64,000 nucleotides of DNA, from NCBI GenBank assembly GCA_025765615.1, contig JAIVFJ010000049.1, positions 62,001 through 126,000 of the forward strand, in the 5' to 3' direction. This DNA is from Zopfochytrium polystomum (taxonomy: Eukaryota; Chytridiomycota; Chytridiomycetes; Chytridiales; Chytridiaceae). Below are positions 53,295-64,000 of the stretch, in pieces (positions within the stretch are counted from its first letter, which is position 1; each line of letters starts with the position of its first letter). The notes beneath the pieces are model-generated. The model did no database searches, was not told the origin of the DNA, and saw only the letters and a list, made by a program, of their open reading frames with translations. The translations under genes and the position numbers were made by a program.

Positions 53295-55337
53295 ATGAGG
53301 GCTGTTGTTGTGGCGACTCCGGTGAGTGAGAGACCGAGACCGAGAGCGAGAGCGAGAGCGGAGAGAGAGAGAGAGAGAGAGAGCGAAGGAGAAAGGGTTA
53401 GAGACAGAGACAGAGGCAGAGAGTGTGAGCGCGCGAGCCGTTGAGCGATTTCTCATCGTTCCTGGCCGCCGCCGCCGCAGCGGCCGTCAAGCCCCGAAAT
53501 CCTTCCACACACCCAGCAATCAGATCCCACGTCATACAACAACTACGACTTCAACACCCCCCTCCTCCCTTCCTTGTCCTCGGACAACATCCATCTTCCT
53601 CCAACCTGCATCCATCCATCCATCCATCCATCCATCCATCCATCCTCCTATCATCAACTTCCAACCTCCGCACTCCCCCGTTCAGGGCGATGCCTCGCAG
53701 TTGGCCGTCGGCACCGTGGACACGCCGACGCCTGGACAGAACGAAATCCTTGTCAAGGTAAAAACCCGCGCAGCGATTATGAGTGTGATGGGTGGCTTTC
53801 TCTGACACTTCTCACAGGTCGCATGCTTTGGTACGAGCCAGTCAGAGTTTTTTTTATCGATTTTAGAATAACGGGCCGCAATTTGCTCAGCACTGAACCG
53901 GTTGGACATTCTGCAACGCGAAGGTAGTAGGTCTTGGGCGAATTCGACGAGGCAAGGAGACTGAAACACGCACCGACTTTTTGGGCTTTCCCGCAAATCA
54001 AAAAAGGAAAGTATCCACCCCCCGCTGGCGCCTCTCCCATTCTCGGCGTTGAATTTGCGGGAACCGTGGAGGCTTTTGGAGAGCACGGTAAGTATGGGGA
54101 TTTCACTTTTATGCCAGTGTAAATGCTCAGTGTAAATGCTGACCTGGCCGTTTTTGGTTCACCAAGCGGCGCAAAAGTACACCAAGGGAGACCGCGTTTT
54201 TGGACTTGTACCGGGCGGTGCCTACGCGGAGGTAACACTACCAGTGGAAGCCGCTAACCCTGGGCCGCCAACACTCACTCGTCCTCTAGTATTGCGTTAT
54301 CCACATGGATATGGCCATGCCCATCCCAGCGTCCTTGACATTCCAACAAGCAGCAGCAATACCAGAAGTCTGGTTAACAGCCTACCAAGCTCTCCATTGG
54401 AATTGCAACATTCAAAAGGGAGAATCAGTACTAATTCACGCTGGCGCTAGCGGAGTAGGAACGGCAGCGATACAGCTTGCGGCGCGCATGGAAGCGTGAG
54501 TTGTTTTTAATTGGCCGATGCGGAATTTCACCTGAACCGGACTCTGTAGAAAACATATCATCGTCACGGTCGGAAGCGACGAAAAGGGCGAATTCTGCAA
54601 GGCGCTTGGAGCGACAGCCGCTATCAATCGGAAGAGCACCACGACCTTTGACAAAGCGGTACGAGGCGCTGCTAAAGTGGAAAATCGCTTTCCATTCGTA
54701 AATCTAAAATTCGAGCGCGCAGGTTTTGGAGCACACCAACAACCGCGGAGTAGATGTGGTGGTCGACTTTATTGGCGGAAATTACTGGGATGCCAACTTG
54801 GCGTCGATGGCTGTCGACGGCCGCATGGTCATGCTGGCAATGCTAGGTGGGGAGTCCGACAAGCCGAAAGGCTTCTCAACGATCTTGCGCAAGCGACTGA
54901 CGGTGAGCGTATTACGAGAGCAGCATTCTATTTCTCCCCTCCTTTCTTCATTATGAAGAACGTACGCTGAGCCGAAAACAAAATGTTGGGAAACGGTCCC
55001 CGACACAGATCCGAGGCTCTACCCTTCGATCGAGGAGCACCGACTACCAAATCAAGCTCACTGGCGAGTTTGCAAAGGAGATTCTTCCCATTGTCGTGGA
55101 GGGTCGGCTTAAGCCTATCATTGACAAGGAGTTTTCGTGGCACGACATTCAGGCTGCCCACCGCTTGCTGGAGAGCAACTCGACGATAGGTGACCGAACT
55201 TATTTCGTTTCATTCTTTGTCATTCCTTTTTTCTCTCGCCTGCTGGCCAGCCGAGATCCCCTCTTTCCTCTTTGACTAAACTTCCCCATCCCTGCTTCTG
55301 CTGTTCTCCAGGTAAAATTGTTGTGAACCTCGACTAA
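53295..55337 (+). CDS. Zeta-crystallin/PIG3-type quinone oxidoreductase
   Basis: Eleven exons in phase: 53295-53321, 53686-53757, 53818-53830, 53891-53923, 54007-54087, 54167-54231, 54290-54495, 54550-54658, 54723-54902, 55009-55189, 55312-55337; about 325 residues, the family norm. MDR fold: [44 protein letters not shown], and nucleotide-binding [14 protein letters not shown]; then [39 protein letters not shown] and a GKIVVNLD end. The catalytic and structural zinc Cys/His sets of alcohol dehydrogenases are absent, as in PIG3 (TP53I3). NADPH-dependent quinone reduction in the cytosol is the family activity. Exon 3 is only 13 nt. The downstream helicase gene starts 124 bp later on the same strand. 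Confidence 0.92.
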
Positions 55338-55460
55338 AGAGACGAGCATGTTCTGTACCCACGCTATTTGTGTGGACGGCCTTTCCTTGACCGCGTCTGT
55401 TGTTTTGCGTATAAGTCCGTCAATAAGATTTGATGATGCGCTCGTGCTTTGCTAGATCAC

Positions 55461-58400
55461 ATGAATGAGAGTTTGCGAGGGGGAGGGAACTGCACTGGGG
55501 CGGACGTTTCAGCCACAGTAACACAACGTCAAACGAATTCCATTGTGGCAGACATGGACGATGTGGGCGACGGCGGCGCAGACCCCGACCTTGTCGCCGC
55601 GGCGGCTGAGGCGCGAGACCCGTTCGACGGCTTCGCGCCGAACCACCAGCCCGAGCTGCTCCACCGCTGGCAGTTGCCGCGCGCCCACAGCAGCAGCAGC
55701 AGCAGCGGGACCGGCGCCCGCGCCGACGACGAGGGCGGCGGCGGCGGCTTCGATGAGAACCGTGCGACTCTTGTTGTTGCAAAGGTCATGAACGGCGGCC
55801 AGAGAATGGAAGAGAAGAAGCAGACGAGGAGGAAGGAGGCGAACGGCAGTATGGATCGGCACGGCTACGACTGCGTATGGGCGGCGGCCGCGGGGTACGA
55901 TTCGGACGACGACCGCGACGACAAGGGAAAGCCAGGTGGAAGCAACTCCGGAGCGGGTCGCTCGAGTGGCAGCCGACGCCGCGCCAGCTCTGCCACCACC
56001 GTGTCCACAGCTGTCACCGTCCCTGGCGGCTTGTCCGCCTTCGAGCTCGACAGCAGCCCCAGTCCTGAGGCCGAGGAGCGCGCACTCTTCACGAAGCCGG
56101 ACCCCGACGGCGAGTCTCGTGCTTCTCTGGAGGAGGACGAAAAGGAGAATGAAGCGGACGAATGGGAAGAGGATGCGCTACCTCGTCCGTTTTCCATTCC
56201 GATGGAGCTGTTTTCAAAGGTGAGCGCAATGTTGGCGCGCTGTGTCGGCTCTCTTTGAACAAGCTGGCTTCTCCAGCTCTTTCCGTATCAGCGGGACGGG
56301 GTCGCTTGGATGTACGACTTGCACACAAGGGCCGATGGTATAGGTGGAATTCTGGCGGATGAAATGGGTCTTGGGAAGACGGTCCAGGTAAACGAGCATC
56401 TTTCGTTTTAATTTCTTTGGGCTTTAACGTCGGCCCTCAAAACGTTGTACGCAGGTGATCTCATTCGTCCGCGGACTTTTGGAGTCCAGGATCGCTCGAA
56501 AAGTTTTGATTGTAATGCCCTTGGGGCTGCTGACGAACTGGCACGTGAGTTTCCCCCAAACCTGACTTATTGTTTGGGTTGTGATGGCGGTCGCGTTTCT
56601 TTGACATTACCCCGATGCTTACCGCAGGCAGAGTTTTTGGAATGGTAAGGACTGTTGTTTTGCGCTAGCCTCTTTGACAACTGGGTATCCAGGAGCCGAT
56701 ATACCAATGGTGGAACTACAGAATTGTACAAAACACTTCTAACAAGTGTTCTCACATAGTAATTATTTTCCACGGCTCGACGAAGAATGATTTGCGTGTA
56801 ATTGAAGAGCGTGGAGGCGTTTGTCTCACAACTTATGGTGCGACTGATAATATGCTACTCCGCATTCCGGCTGTAACCGAAACCGCATTCATTCCGTAGG
56901 GACGGTAAAAGCAAGCTTGAGAATGTTAAATCGATGTACAAAGCCGTGGGACTACCTTATTTTGGATGAAGGTCATTTAATCAAGGTTTGTTGGGCTGTT
57001 CCCCAATGAGATTTGATACATCGTCTTCAAGAACTACAAAAGCCAGAATGCCCAGGCCCTCCGGGCAGTAAAATGCCGGAGAAAGCTGATGCTCAGCGGA
57101 ACGCCACTTCAGAACAACTTGAAAGAACTTTGGGCGTTGTTTGCATTTTTATCTGGCGGCAAGCTGCTTGGCTCCTATGAGAGTTTTCGAAAGCATTTTG
57201 AGCTCCCCATAAACAAGGTCTGTATACGCTATACGCGCTACTCCCCCATATACTCCCCATATTAAATCTCCAAAGGCGACAGCAAAGGATGCGGATCCAA
57301 GTGACAAAGCAGTCAGTGAGCTGCTGGCTGCCAAGTTGCGAAAAATGATTTTGCCGTATTTCATGCGCCGCGAGAAGCGCCAGGTGTTTTTGCAGCAGAA
57401 AAGTCAAAGGGTGAAACAGGAGGGGCACTCGTCTCTACAAGGAGTCAAAGTTGAGCTGGTTGTGTGGATCCGACCCACGCCGCTTCAGCTTTCGCTTTAT
57501 CGAGATTACTTGAAGGTTCGAAACCATTTCTCGACAATGCCTCACACCAGAGTGTGTTCATCTAGAGTAACGAAGTGGCAAGATCGTTGAAAATGCCAAA
57601 GCAGGCCCTTGTCGCGCTGAAGGTGTGTGTCTCATTTCCGGCCATCTTCTTACGCGAAGACAAGATACTGCAAAAAATTTGCAATGATGCACGTATGAGC
57701 GACGACTGCAGAGCTAATCAGGAGCTCAAGGATGACTTTTGGCGACACGACCCAGGAGAGAGCATTGAATACGTGTCGGACATGAGTGGGAAACTGCAAG
57801 TATTGGTGCGCCTTCTGTCCGACTTCAACAACACGGGAAATCGTGCTTTGATCTTCTGTCAAAGCGTTGTGATGCTAGACTTCATCGAGGAGGCGATTTC
57901 GTCGGCCCTTCCAGTTTTGTGCTCTCCTCTTTGGTAGATAATGTTTTGAAGATAAACAATTTGTAGAGCACTTCGTTTCTTCGAATGGACGGCAGCATCA
58001 CTGATATCAACGAACGCAGAAAAATCTTGACCAAGTTTCAAAAGCGCGAGAGATATCGCCACATGCTCCTTTCTTCAAAGATGGGTCTGGGCATAACCGT
58101 GACGGCAGCAGACCGTGTAATCATTTTCGATCCAAGGTTAGTGTTTCATTCAACATCCGCTTTGTATAACCTTGTCGCGGAACGAAAAGTTGGAATCCCT
58201 CGCAGGTGCTTGTTTGATATTGTTTTCTCGTCAAATTTCAATTAATTCTCTCAGGACGCGCAAGCGGTGGACAGAGCATTTCGTGTTGGGCAAACGAAGG
58301 ATGTTATCGTTTACCGCTTTGTCACTTGTGGGACACTGGAAGAAAAGATTTACCGTAACCAGGTTGGCCCGCCTCGCAGCATCCATTCCAGCATTTTAAT

Positions 58401-61005
58401 CAAGGCGCTCAGATTCGCAAAGACTTTCTCGCGAGAACTTCAACGTTGAAAGGAAACAACGCGCGCTATTTTTCAAAGGACGAAGTTCGGCAAATGTTTG
58501 TTCTGGGCAGCACGGAATCCTCTGAAACTTCCGACTATATTTGCGCGCTTCACCCACTGACTGTAAAGCTGACTGATGAGCTTGTCAACTGCGTGGAGAG
58601 GACCAAGCGGCACGGTAGGCGTCACCTATTCCGATTCTCTGCTCCCAATCTCGGAACTGACTCATCAGTGTCGAGAAGATGGTGTTGCCAGCTTGAGTCG
58701 TCATGACGACCTGTACTCCAGCCTGGAGAAACACAACATTACGAACGACGATCTTCTTGAGGTGCACCTTATTTGCGCATTCTCCAATGAAGATTGAGCC
58801 TACCCGCGTTTTCTTCACTTGATTCTCAAAAGGCACAAGACATTCTGCAAAATTTCGATGCCACCAAAGACCTTCCCGACGATGAAGACGCTGCGATTCC
58901 GCGGCGGAGAAAGGCGAGGTCGCAAAAACGCCAACGGCGGCGATTTTTTATTGATTCGGATGCCGAGGACGAGGAAGGCGAAACTCGGCTCTTCTCATCG
59001 GACGATGAGGGCGACGATGGTTACGTCATTGACTTGCTTGCAGACTCTGATGGACAAAGCGAAGAGGACAATGACGAGGTCGGTTCTTTGGCGTCGTTTG
59101 TTGTGGACGATTCCATCTTGGTCGACGACGATTCTCTTGACGGCGATAACAAGGAGCGTGTAAAAGTCCTACAGGAGCTGTTTTTTGACGAGAGCGACGA
59201 CGAAGATTCTCAACAGTCCTTTCATAAGTCGGATAACGAGGCTTCGCTGTCCTTGGGGACGAAGCCTGTTTCCGTTGATTTGACGACTGAAAGTGAGAGT
59301 GCCGCTGAGATGAAAAGTGCAAGAGCCGTTGCCGCAGTCCTAATTGAAAGTGATGATGACCTTACGTCCAAGGAATCGGCGCCAACTTGTCCTCGTCGCC
59401 GTCGAGCCATTCCGAAAAGAGATCATGCCGAACCTAATTCTGCGGTGAAGCGTGAACAATCAGCGCTGCCACCAACTACCGGCGAAACCCTTTTGGAAAC
59501 TGCGACGAAAGTCGAACCTGTCCCTTCCGAAATGAGTTTTAATCTGGACGCCGACCCAACTGCTCTCGTTCCAACGACAATTGACGACCCCTTTTCGCAA
59601 GAACTCTCTGTGCCTACAGAAGGATTCCTGTTTGACTTAACGTTTGACAGTCCGATGAGCCCACAGCAAAGTGCCTGGGCCTGTAAAATAGAGGAAGTAC
59701 TCGATTTAGATGATTCAGCGAAGCCTTTCAACAGCATTCGACAGACTAAATCTGAATCTGGCGTGAAGATTGAGTTTCCGAGAGTGCCCAGCTCAAGCAT
59801 GGTTCCTCGCGATGAAAGTCCGGTGGTTGTCGATTTGTCTGGCGATGGTGAAGCCGAGGCAAAACATCATGGCAAGCACAAGAGCCCGAAAGCTTCCAGC
59901 AGGCCGGTCTCGCTTCTGGGGCTCCACGATCTCTCTGACGACGAAGAGTTGCCAGTCATCAAGATAGAGGAGAAACGCGATTTTGTCGCGTTGTCTCCGC
60001 AAAGCAAAAAACTCAAGCCCCTGGGATCTCCACCAGATTTCGCTGCCTTCGACTTCTCGTACGGCCACGGTCGACAGCAGCTCGTGAGCACGAGTCCGCA
60101 GTCAAAACGCTCTCGCCATTCGAATAATGCCGCTCCCTTCAAGAGGCACTCTCCTCCGAGCAAATCAAGTGCAAAAGCGCGGCCTATTGCAGGAGACGGG
60201 GTGATTGAGGTCGACGAGATACAACCCAAGGTTGAGATTTCGGACCACTCTGACGGCAGCGACTCTGGCAAAGTACCCCTCGCGACCTTCGATTTGACAC
60301 ACGATGAAGACGAGACGGAGGTCGACAATAGCCGAACAGAGGGCCTTGCTTATGGCCTGCCCAGTTTCAGCAACAGTGTGCTTGTGCGACAAGCCATTGA
60401 CGATGACGATGATGAATCGATCGATGCTGGAACGTCGTTTGACGTTTGGACATCTGGTTTGGCTGACGAATGAACGAGAAAAGTTTTGATCCCATTCCTT
60501 TCTACAAGGCGATGGCCGCATGGGAATTGCCGCGAAAAAGCGAGCGCAGGTTTCTGGTGAGGTTGGAAGAAAGCCGTTGGAGCCAATTGAGGAAAACTGG
60601 CTCCCCTCAGGCTGGAAGGTAATTTCTCTTCTTCGGAAAAGTTTCACCTCTCAAATCGAAAAAAAGGACTCTCGCGATCGTGACGCAACCGTCAACAGCT
60701 CTCATTGTCCGGGGCGTGTCCATACCTCCGCAAAGCGGTCGATACTGCGTTGCCGGTGTGTCTGCACTCCGAGCGAGCTTGCCGAATACGAAAGGAGGAA
60801 AGTCCGTTTTTGGTGGGTTCGCACTTGGCGCGGTGATGGTATTGCTCTTAACCATCTTTTTTTTGCGCACAGGAGGCTCATGAGCGAGAATCGCAACCAC
60901 GACGCCAAGCGGACACTAACGAAAGCGCTTCTCATTTGTGATGACGAAGATTCGATAGCGGCTATGCTGGATTTTCTCGATTCAACGCTTGCCCTCGCCA
61001 ACTAG
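55461..61005 (+). CDS. ERCC6L: SNF2-family helicase, ERCC6L/PICH-like
   Basis: First exons: 55461-56219, 56277-56387, 56455-56544, 56628-56644, 56693-56709, 56760-56836, from 56900; later ones to 58795 less exactly. The disordered N-terminus is followed by the ATPase: [28 protein letters not shown], the [14 protein letters not shown] block, [21 protein letters not shown] (DEGH), [17 protein letters not shown], then [12 protein letters not shown]. Helicase-[60 protein letters not shown]. Details such as [15 protein letters not shown] and [13 protein letters not shown] match PICH better than other SNF2 proteins. A ~560-codon acidic, Ser-rich C-terminal frame (58794-60473) follows, then TPR-like [18 protein letters not shown] at the end. 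PICH is a DNA translocase on stretched anaphase DNA. Exons after 60473 are uncertain. Confidence 0.87.
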
Positions 61006-61136
61006 GAGGACCACCCACGCCTCTCTGTAATCCAAAGCTGTCGCCCTTAACAAAAAAAAAAAAAAAAAATACCACGAACAATTCCAATCCCGGTTGCAAA
61101 CGCTTTATGCACAAACAGAACACACCACTGGGCCTA

Positions 61137-61929
61137 CTAATTACGCCGTTCCTGCGACGCCACGTACTCTGCCCACGAAATTGCGCCGTCGTTGTCCAGG
61201 TCGTCCTCTTCCAGCACACTGTCGATCAGCTCCTCCACCTTTTCGAGCGTCAGCCGGTCCTTGGCGAGTTTTCCGTTCATGTCGGGGCGCCCCGACCGGC
61301 CCTGGTCGGTCAGCGCCTCCATGTCCGAGAACACCACGCCTGCGACGATGAGAGGAAAAACCATTCGGGGGACGGGGAAGAGTGGGGAAGAGTGGGAAAG
61401 TTGAGCGAAGCAAGGGGACGGAGGTCAGCTCTTTCGGTAGTGTCGCGGCATCCGGCCGGTTGTTTGATTTGTGAAAGTGAAAACTCACGAAGTTCATGTC
61501 CATCCAGATGCTCGTCGTTGTTGTAGTCATGCAGCTATTGCGCCAAAAGAGCTTCAGGTTAGCCCCGCTACCCCAATAAAAAAAGCACACACACAGACAT
61601 CCATCGCTTCTTACCGTAAAGTAGTAGTATTGATCGTCCTCGCTCGACGGATCGGGCATCGGCATGTCGTTGAAGGTCTTGCCGTCCATCTGCTTCTTGA
61701 TGCGCTCGCGGATCTTGCGGCGGATGGTCTCGGCGCCGAGGTGCACGTCGCCGTAGTTGCCGCCCTCATGCGAGGCGGCCACGAAGAGGCCGAGCGCAGA
61801 GGAGGAGGAGGAGGAGGAGGAGGACGAGGACAAAGGGGAGGGGGAGAAGAAGACGGCGACGAGGGCGACGGCGGCGGCGAGCAGCGCGGCGGTCCGGGCG
61901 AAGCTGGACGGCGGCTGCGGCGGCGGCAT
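61137..61929 (-). CDS. MCFD2-like EF-hand secretory protein
   Basis: Three exons in phase: 61929-61614, 61534-61489, 61339-61137; about 187 residues. An N-terminal hydrophobic segment (TAALLAAAVALVAVFF) is a likely signal peptide, followed by a poly-Ser run. Two EF-hands: YFTLHDYNNDEHLDGHELR, and LEEDDLDNDGAISWAEYVAS with Asp/Asn ligands in place. Gaps and order match MCFD2, the soluble Ca2+-dependent partner of the LMAN1 cargo receptor that loads glycoproteins into COPII vesicles. There is no KDEL-type end (ERRN). The poly-Ser track (GGA repeat, 61800-61826) may vary in length. Confidence 0.82.
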
Positions 61930-62043
61930 GTGATTGACTGATTGACTGATTGACTGGTTGACGCCTTTGATGGTTTGTTTGTTTGATTGAAGAAGCAGAA
62001 GAAGAAGAAGAAGAAGAAGAAACTTTTATTTTCAGTAAATATT
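61930..62043. promoter_or_regulatory. Short bidirectional promoter region
   Basis: Only 114 bp separate divergent ATGs. It contains three tandem TGATTGAC-type units (61931-61960), then GAAGAA repeats (61990-62021) and a TATT-rich stretch before the methyltransferase start. Confidence 0.55.
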
Positions 62044-63661
62044 ATGCATTTACTAGTGGAGCCCATGCGTGGCGTCGACCTCGAAGTCGGCGACGACGAC
62101 GACGACGACGACGACAACGACGCCGAGAACGCCGTCCAGGTCGCAGCGGGGAGCGTCTGCAGCCACAGCGGCAACAACGACTGCAACAAGAACAACGCCG
62201 ACGACGACTGCTCCTGCCATGACGACAACGATGCCGCCGCCGTTGCCGCACGCCTGGACGCCCTTGCTACGCGGCTGCTCATGCCGGCCTCGTTTGCGTC
62301 CCCAGCCGCGATCCACGACACGCTGGACACGATCCGCGACACGCTGGCGTTCGCAGACAGCGCGCGGCGCGCCCGCTTCCACCGCCGCCGCCGCCGCCGC
62401 CGCCTTCGCTTTCGCCTTCACAGCGGCTGCGCTGCGTCCCCCGCCGACCGCGACCGCGACGAGGATGCCACCCGCCGAGCCGCCGTCAGCTGGGTCGCGC
62501 GCGTGCACGTTGCGCTGCTCAAGGGCGCCGTCGCCGGCGACGCAGCCGAAATTGAGGCGGTGGAGATGCGGGTCGCCGAGGCCGTGGCGAGCGGGGCGGC
62601 CATCGGGGGAGGTCGGGAGGGCCGATCGCACATTGCTTGATTTTGTGCTTTTATTTATCCCCTTTGGTCCGATCTCAACAAAAAAAAAAACCAAAAAAAA
62701 CAAAAAAAAAAACACACACACACAAACACACACACACACAGCGTCGACCAACAAGACCAAGCAGTTCTCATTCCCCCCGCGGCTCCCGGCTCCGCTCCAG
62801 ATCAGCGAGCTCAGCTACACGGCGGCCGGGCTCGGGTGGCAGACGTGGGGGTGCGCAGTGCTGCTGTCGCAGCTGATCGCCAACTCGCGGGAAACGGTGA
62901 CGGTCGCGGGGGCGACGGTCCTGGAGCTCGGCTGCGGAACCGGGCTCGCCGGGATCGCGGCCGCGCGGTGCGGCGCGCGCCGCGTGTGGCTGACGGACGG
63001 CAGCGAGGCGGCCGTCCGGAACGCCGGGGAGAACGCGCGGAGAAACGGGTGCGCTGTGGTCCGCAGGCCTTCTGGTAGCGGCGGGGGCGGGAGCGCAGAC
63101 GCGGCGGAGGATTCGTCGTCGGTCGAAGGGGAGGTGCTTCTGCGCGTTCTCGACTGGTCGCGCTTTGCCGGGGGCGCTGGATCGCCCGCGTCTGCAGCGG
63201 ACGAAACGACGGGGCGGCCCCACCCCCAAGTGGAGAACGACGGCAGCGAGAAGGACAGCGAGAGCGACAACGACAACGACGGCAGCGACATCCCCTCCGT
63301 GACAGACATTTGCCGTCTCGGCGTGGACGTTGTGATCGCGGCGGACGTGTGCTACGAAATCGAGCACGGGCCGCTGGTGGCTGGGATGCTGGAGGCGTGC
63401 TTTCGCGCCGGGGCCAAGATGGCGTTTGTCGTCGTCGCGCTCCGTCGCGGGTTTGAGAGGGAAGTGGAAGGCTTTGAGCGTTGTGTGGCGGAGCGAGGAA
63501 TCGCGACGGTCGAGTCGCGCCTCTTTGGTGCTGGCGACGGAGAAAGCGACGGCGACAGCGATAGGGGTGACCAGTTGTTTTTTGAAAGCCCGCCGACTGC
63601 CGCCGCTGAGTTCAAATTGTGCGCCTTTTCCTTTCCGGGCGGCGCAAATGCTGTTGGTTAG
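62044..63661 (+). CDS. Methyltransf_16 (METTL21/EEF2KMT-type) methyltransferase
   Basis: Exons 62044-62611 and 62742-63661 join in phase (GTCGGG donor, ACACAG acceptor), about 495 residues. The N-terminal ~185 residues are acidic then Ala/Arg-rich, with the Asp run encoded by a GAC repeat. The catalytic part starts QISELSYTAAGLGWQTWG, followed by the SAM-binding VLELGCGTGLAGIAAARCG, the acidic-loop VWLTDGSEAAVRNAGENARRN, an RVLDWSRF motif typical of the family, and DVVIAADVCYE. A ~60-residue acidic insert (DSESDNDNDG) separates the last two. Members methylate lysines of proteins such as eEF2 or HSP70; the substrate here is unknown. It shares a promoter with the MCFD2-like gene. Confidence 0.85.
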
Positions 63662-63910
63662 AGGCAAAATCGTAAATACTCGCTAACGTATAAAAATAAA
63701 CAGTCTCTGCTGCGTTTATGGCATGTAATAATATTGTGCCGTGAATAATATTCGTCACAGAAGTCTTTGCTTCCAAGGCTTCCGGTCCGAAGAAACAAAA
63801 AACAAAAAAAAAGTGGTTTGGTGGTTCGAGGTTTCCTGCATTCGTCGTCAGACCTTCCGACAGACCTTCGTGGATGAAAACCAAACACTTGTCATAGTTG
63901 TCCTCAGACG

Positions 63911-63943
<33 letters not shown>

Positions 63944-64000
63944 AAAAAAAGTGAGACGGCGTCAACGTCTGCACGAGGTCTGAAAATGACTTGCCGAAAT
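63662..64000. other. 3' flank of the methyltransferase gene
   Basis: AT-rich; contains AATAAA (63696-63701), 35 bp after the stop, a plausible polyadenylation signal, and A-rich tracts (a run of about 31 at 63912-63942). No gene seen. Confidence 0.6.

Noticed and set aside
52914..53456. 180-codon Ser/Leu-rich ORF and its plus-strand Glu/Arg partner
   Set aside because: Both are translations of the GA microsatellite upstream of the oxidoreductase.
61983..62760. Long overlapping frames on the minus strand opposite the methyltransferase gene
   Set aside because: They are Arg/Ala-rich shadows of a GC-rich exon; the plus frame contains the SAM-binding motifs and splices cleanly.

Overview
The window is nuclear DNA of a unicellular, probably ciliated eukaryote. 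Host genes carry short spliceosomal introns, standard codons and GC-rich exons. They include a class I (Schiff-base) fructose-bisphosphate aldolase, CFAP53 (a motile-cilium protein), CNOT2, an ERCC6L/PICH-like helicase, MCFD2 and an HCN/CNG-type channel. Class I aldolase plus a cilium gene argues against ordinary fungi; a flagellated protist such as a holozoan relative fits, but I cannot place it further.

Layout. Positions 1-21481 hold a giant Ty3/Gypsy chromovirus read on the minus strand: one complete unit (5' LTR 20388-21481, internal 7518-20387, 3' LTR 6423-7517), then the start of a second, almost identical unit (1-6422) sharing the middle LTR. Its pol order is protease, RT, RNase H, an exonuclease III/AP-endonuclease-type (EEP) domain, integrase with a ~260-residue insert, and chromodomain. 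The EEP domain inside an LTR-retrotransposon pol is the most unusual thing here. 21482-23756 is unassigned. 23757-24876 is a RING-H2 ubiquitin ligase gene (minus). 26460-38100 is a repeat nest: an inverted pair of minisatellite-bearing repeats, unknown ORFs, a decayed Copia RT fragment, a Ty1/Copia element with 147-bp LTR (30775-35768, minus) and a plus-strand copy of its gag.

38277-63661 is a gene-dense block: CNOT2 (+), aldolase (+), CFAP53 (+), LRRC74-like (-), cyclic-nucleotide-type K+ channel (-), quinone oxidoreductase (+), ERCC6L/PICH-like SNF2 helicase (+), MCFD2-like EF-hand protein (-), Methyltransf_16 methyltransferase (+). The genes have unrelated housekeeping or ciliary roles and sit 100-900 bp apart, with two divergent pairs and one convergent pair. 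Intergenic DNA is rich in microsatellites.

Exon limits come from reading frames, GT-AG sites and family conservation; no transcript data were available. Many TE frame breaks are single-base homopolymer differences and may be consensus errors.
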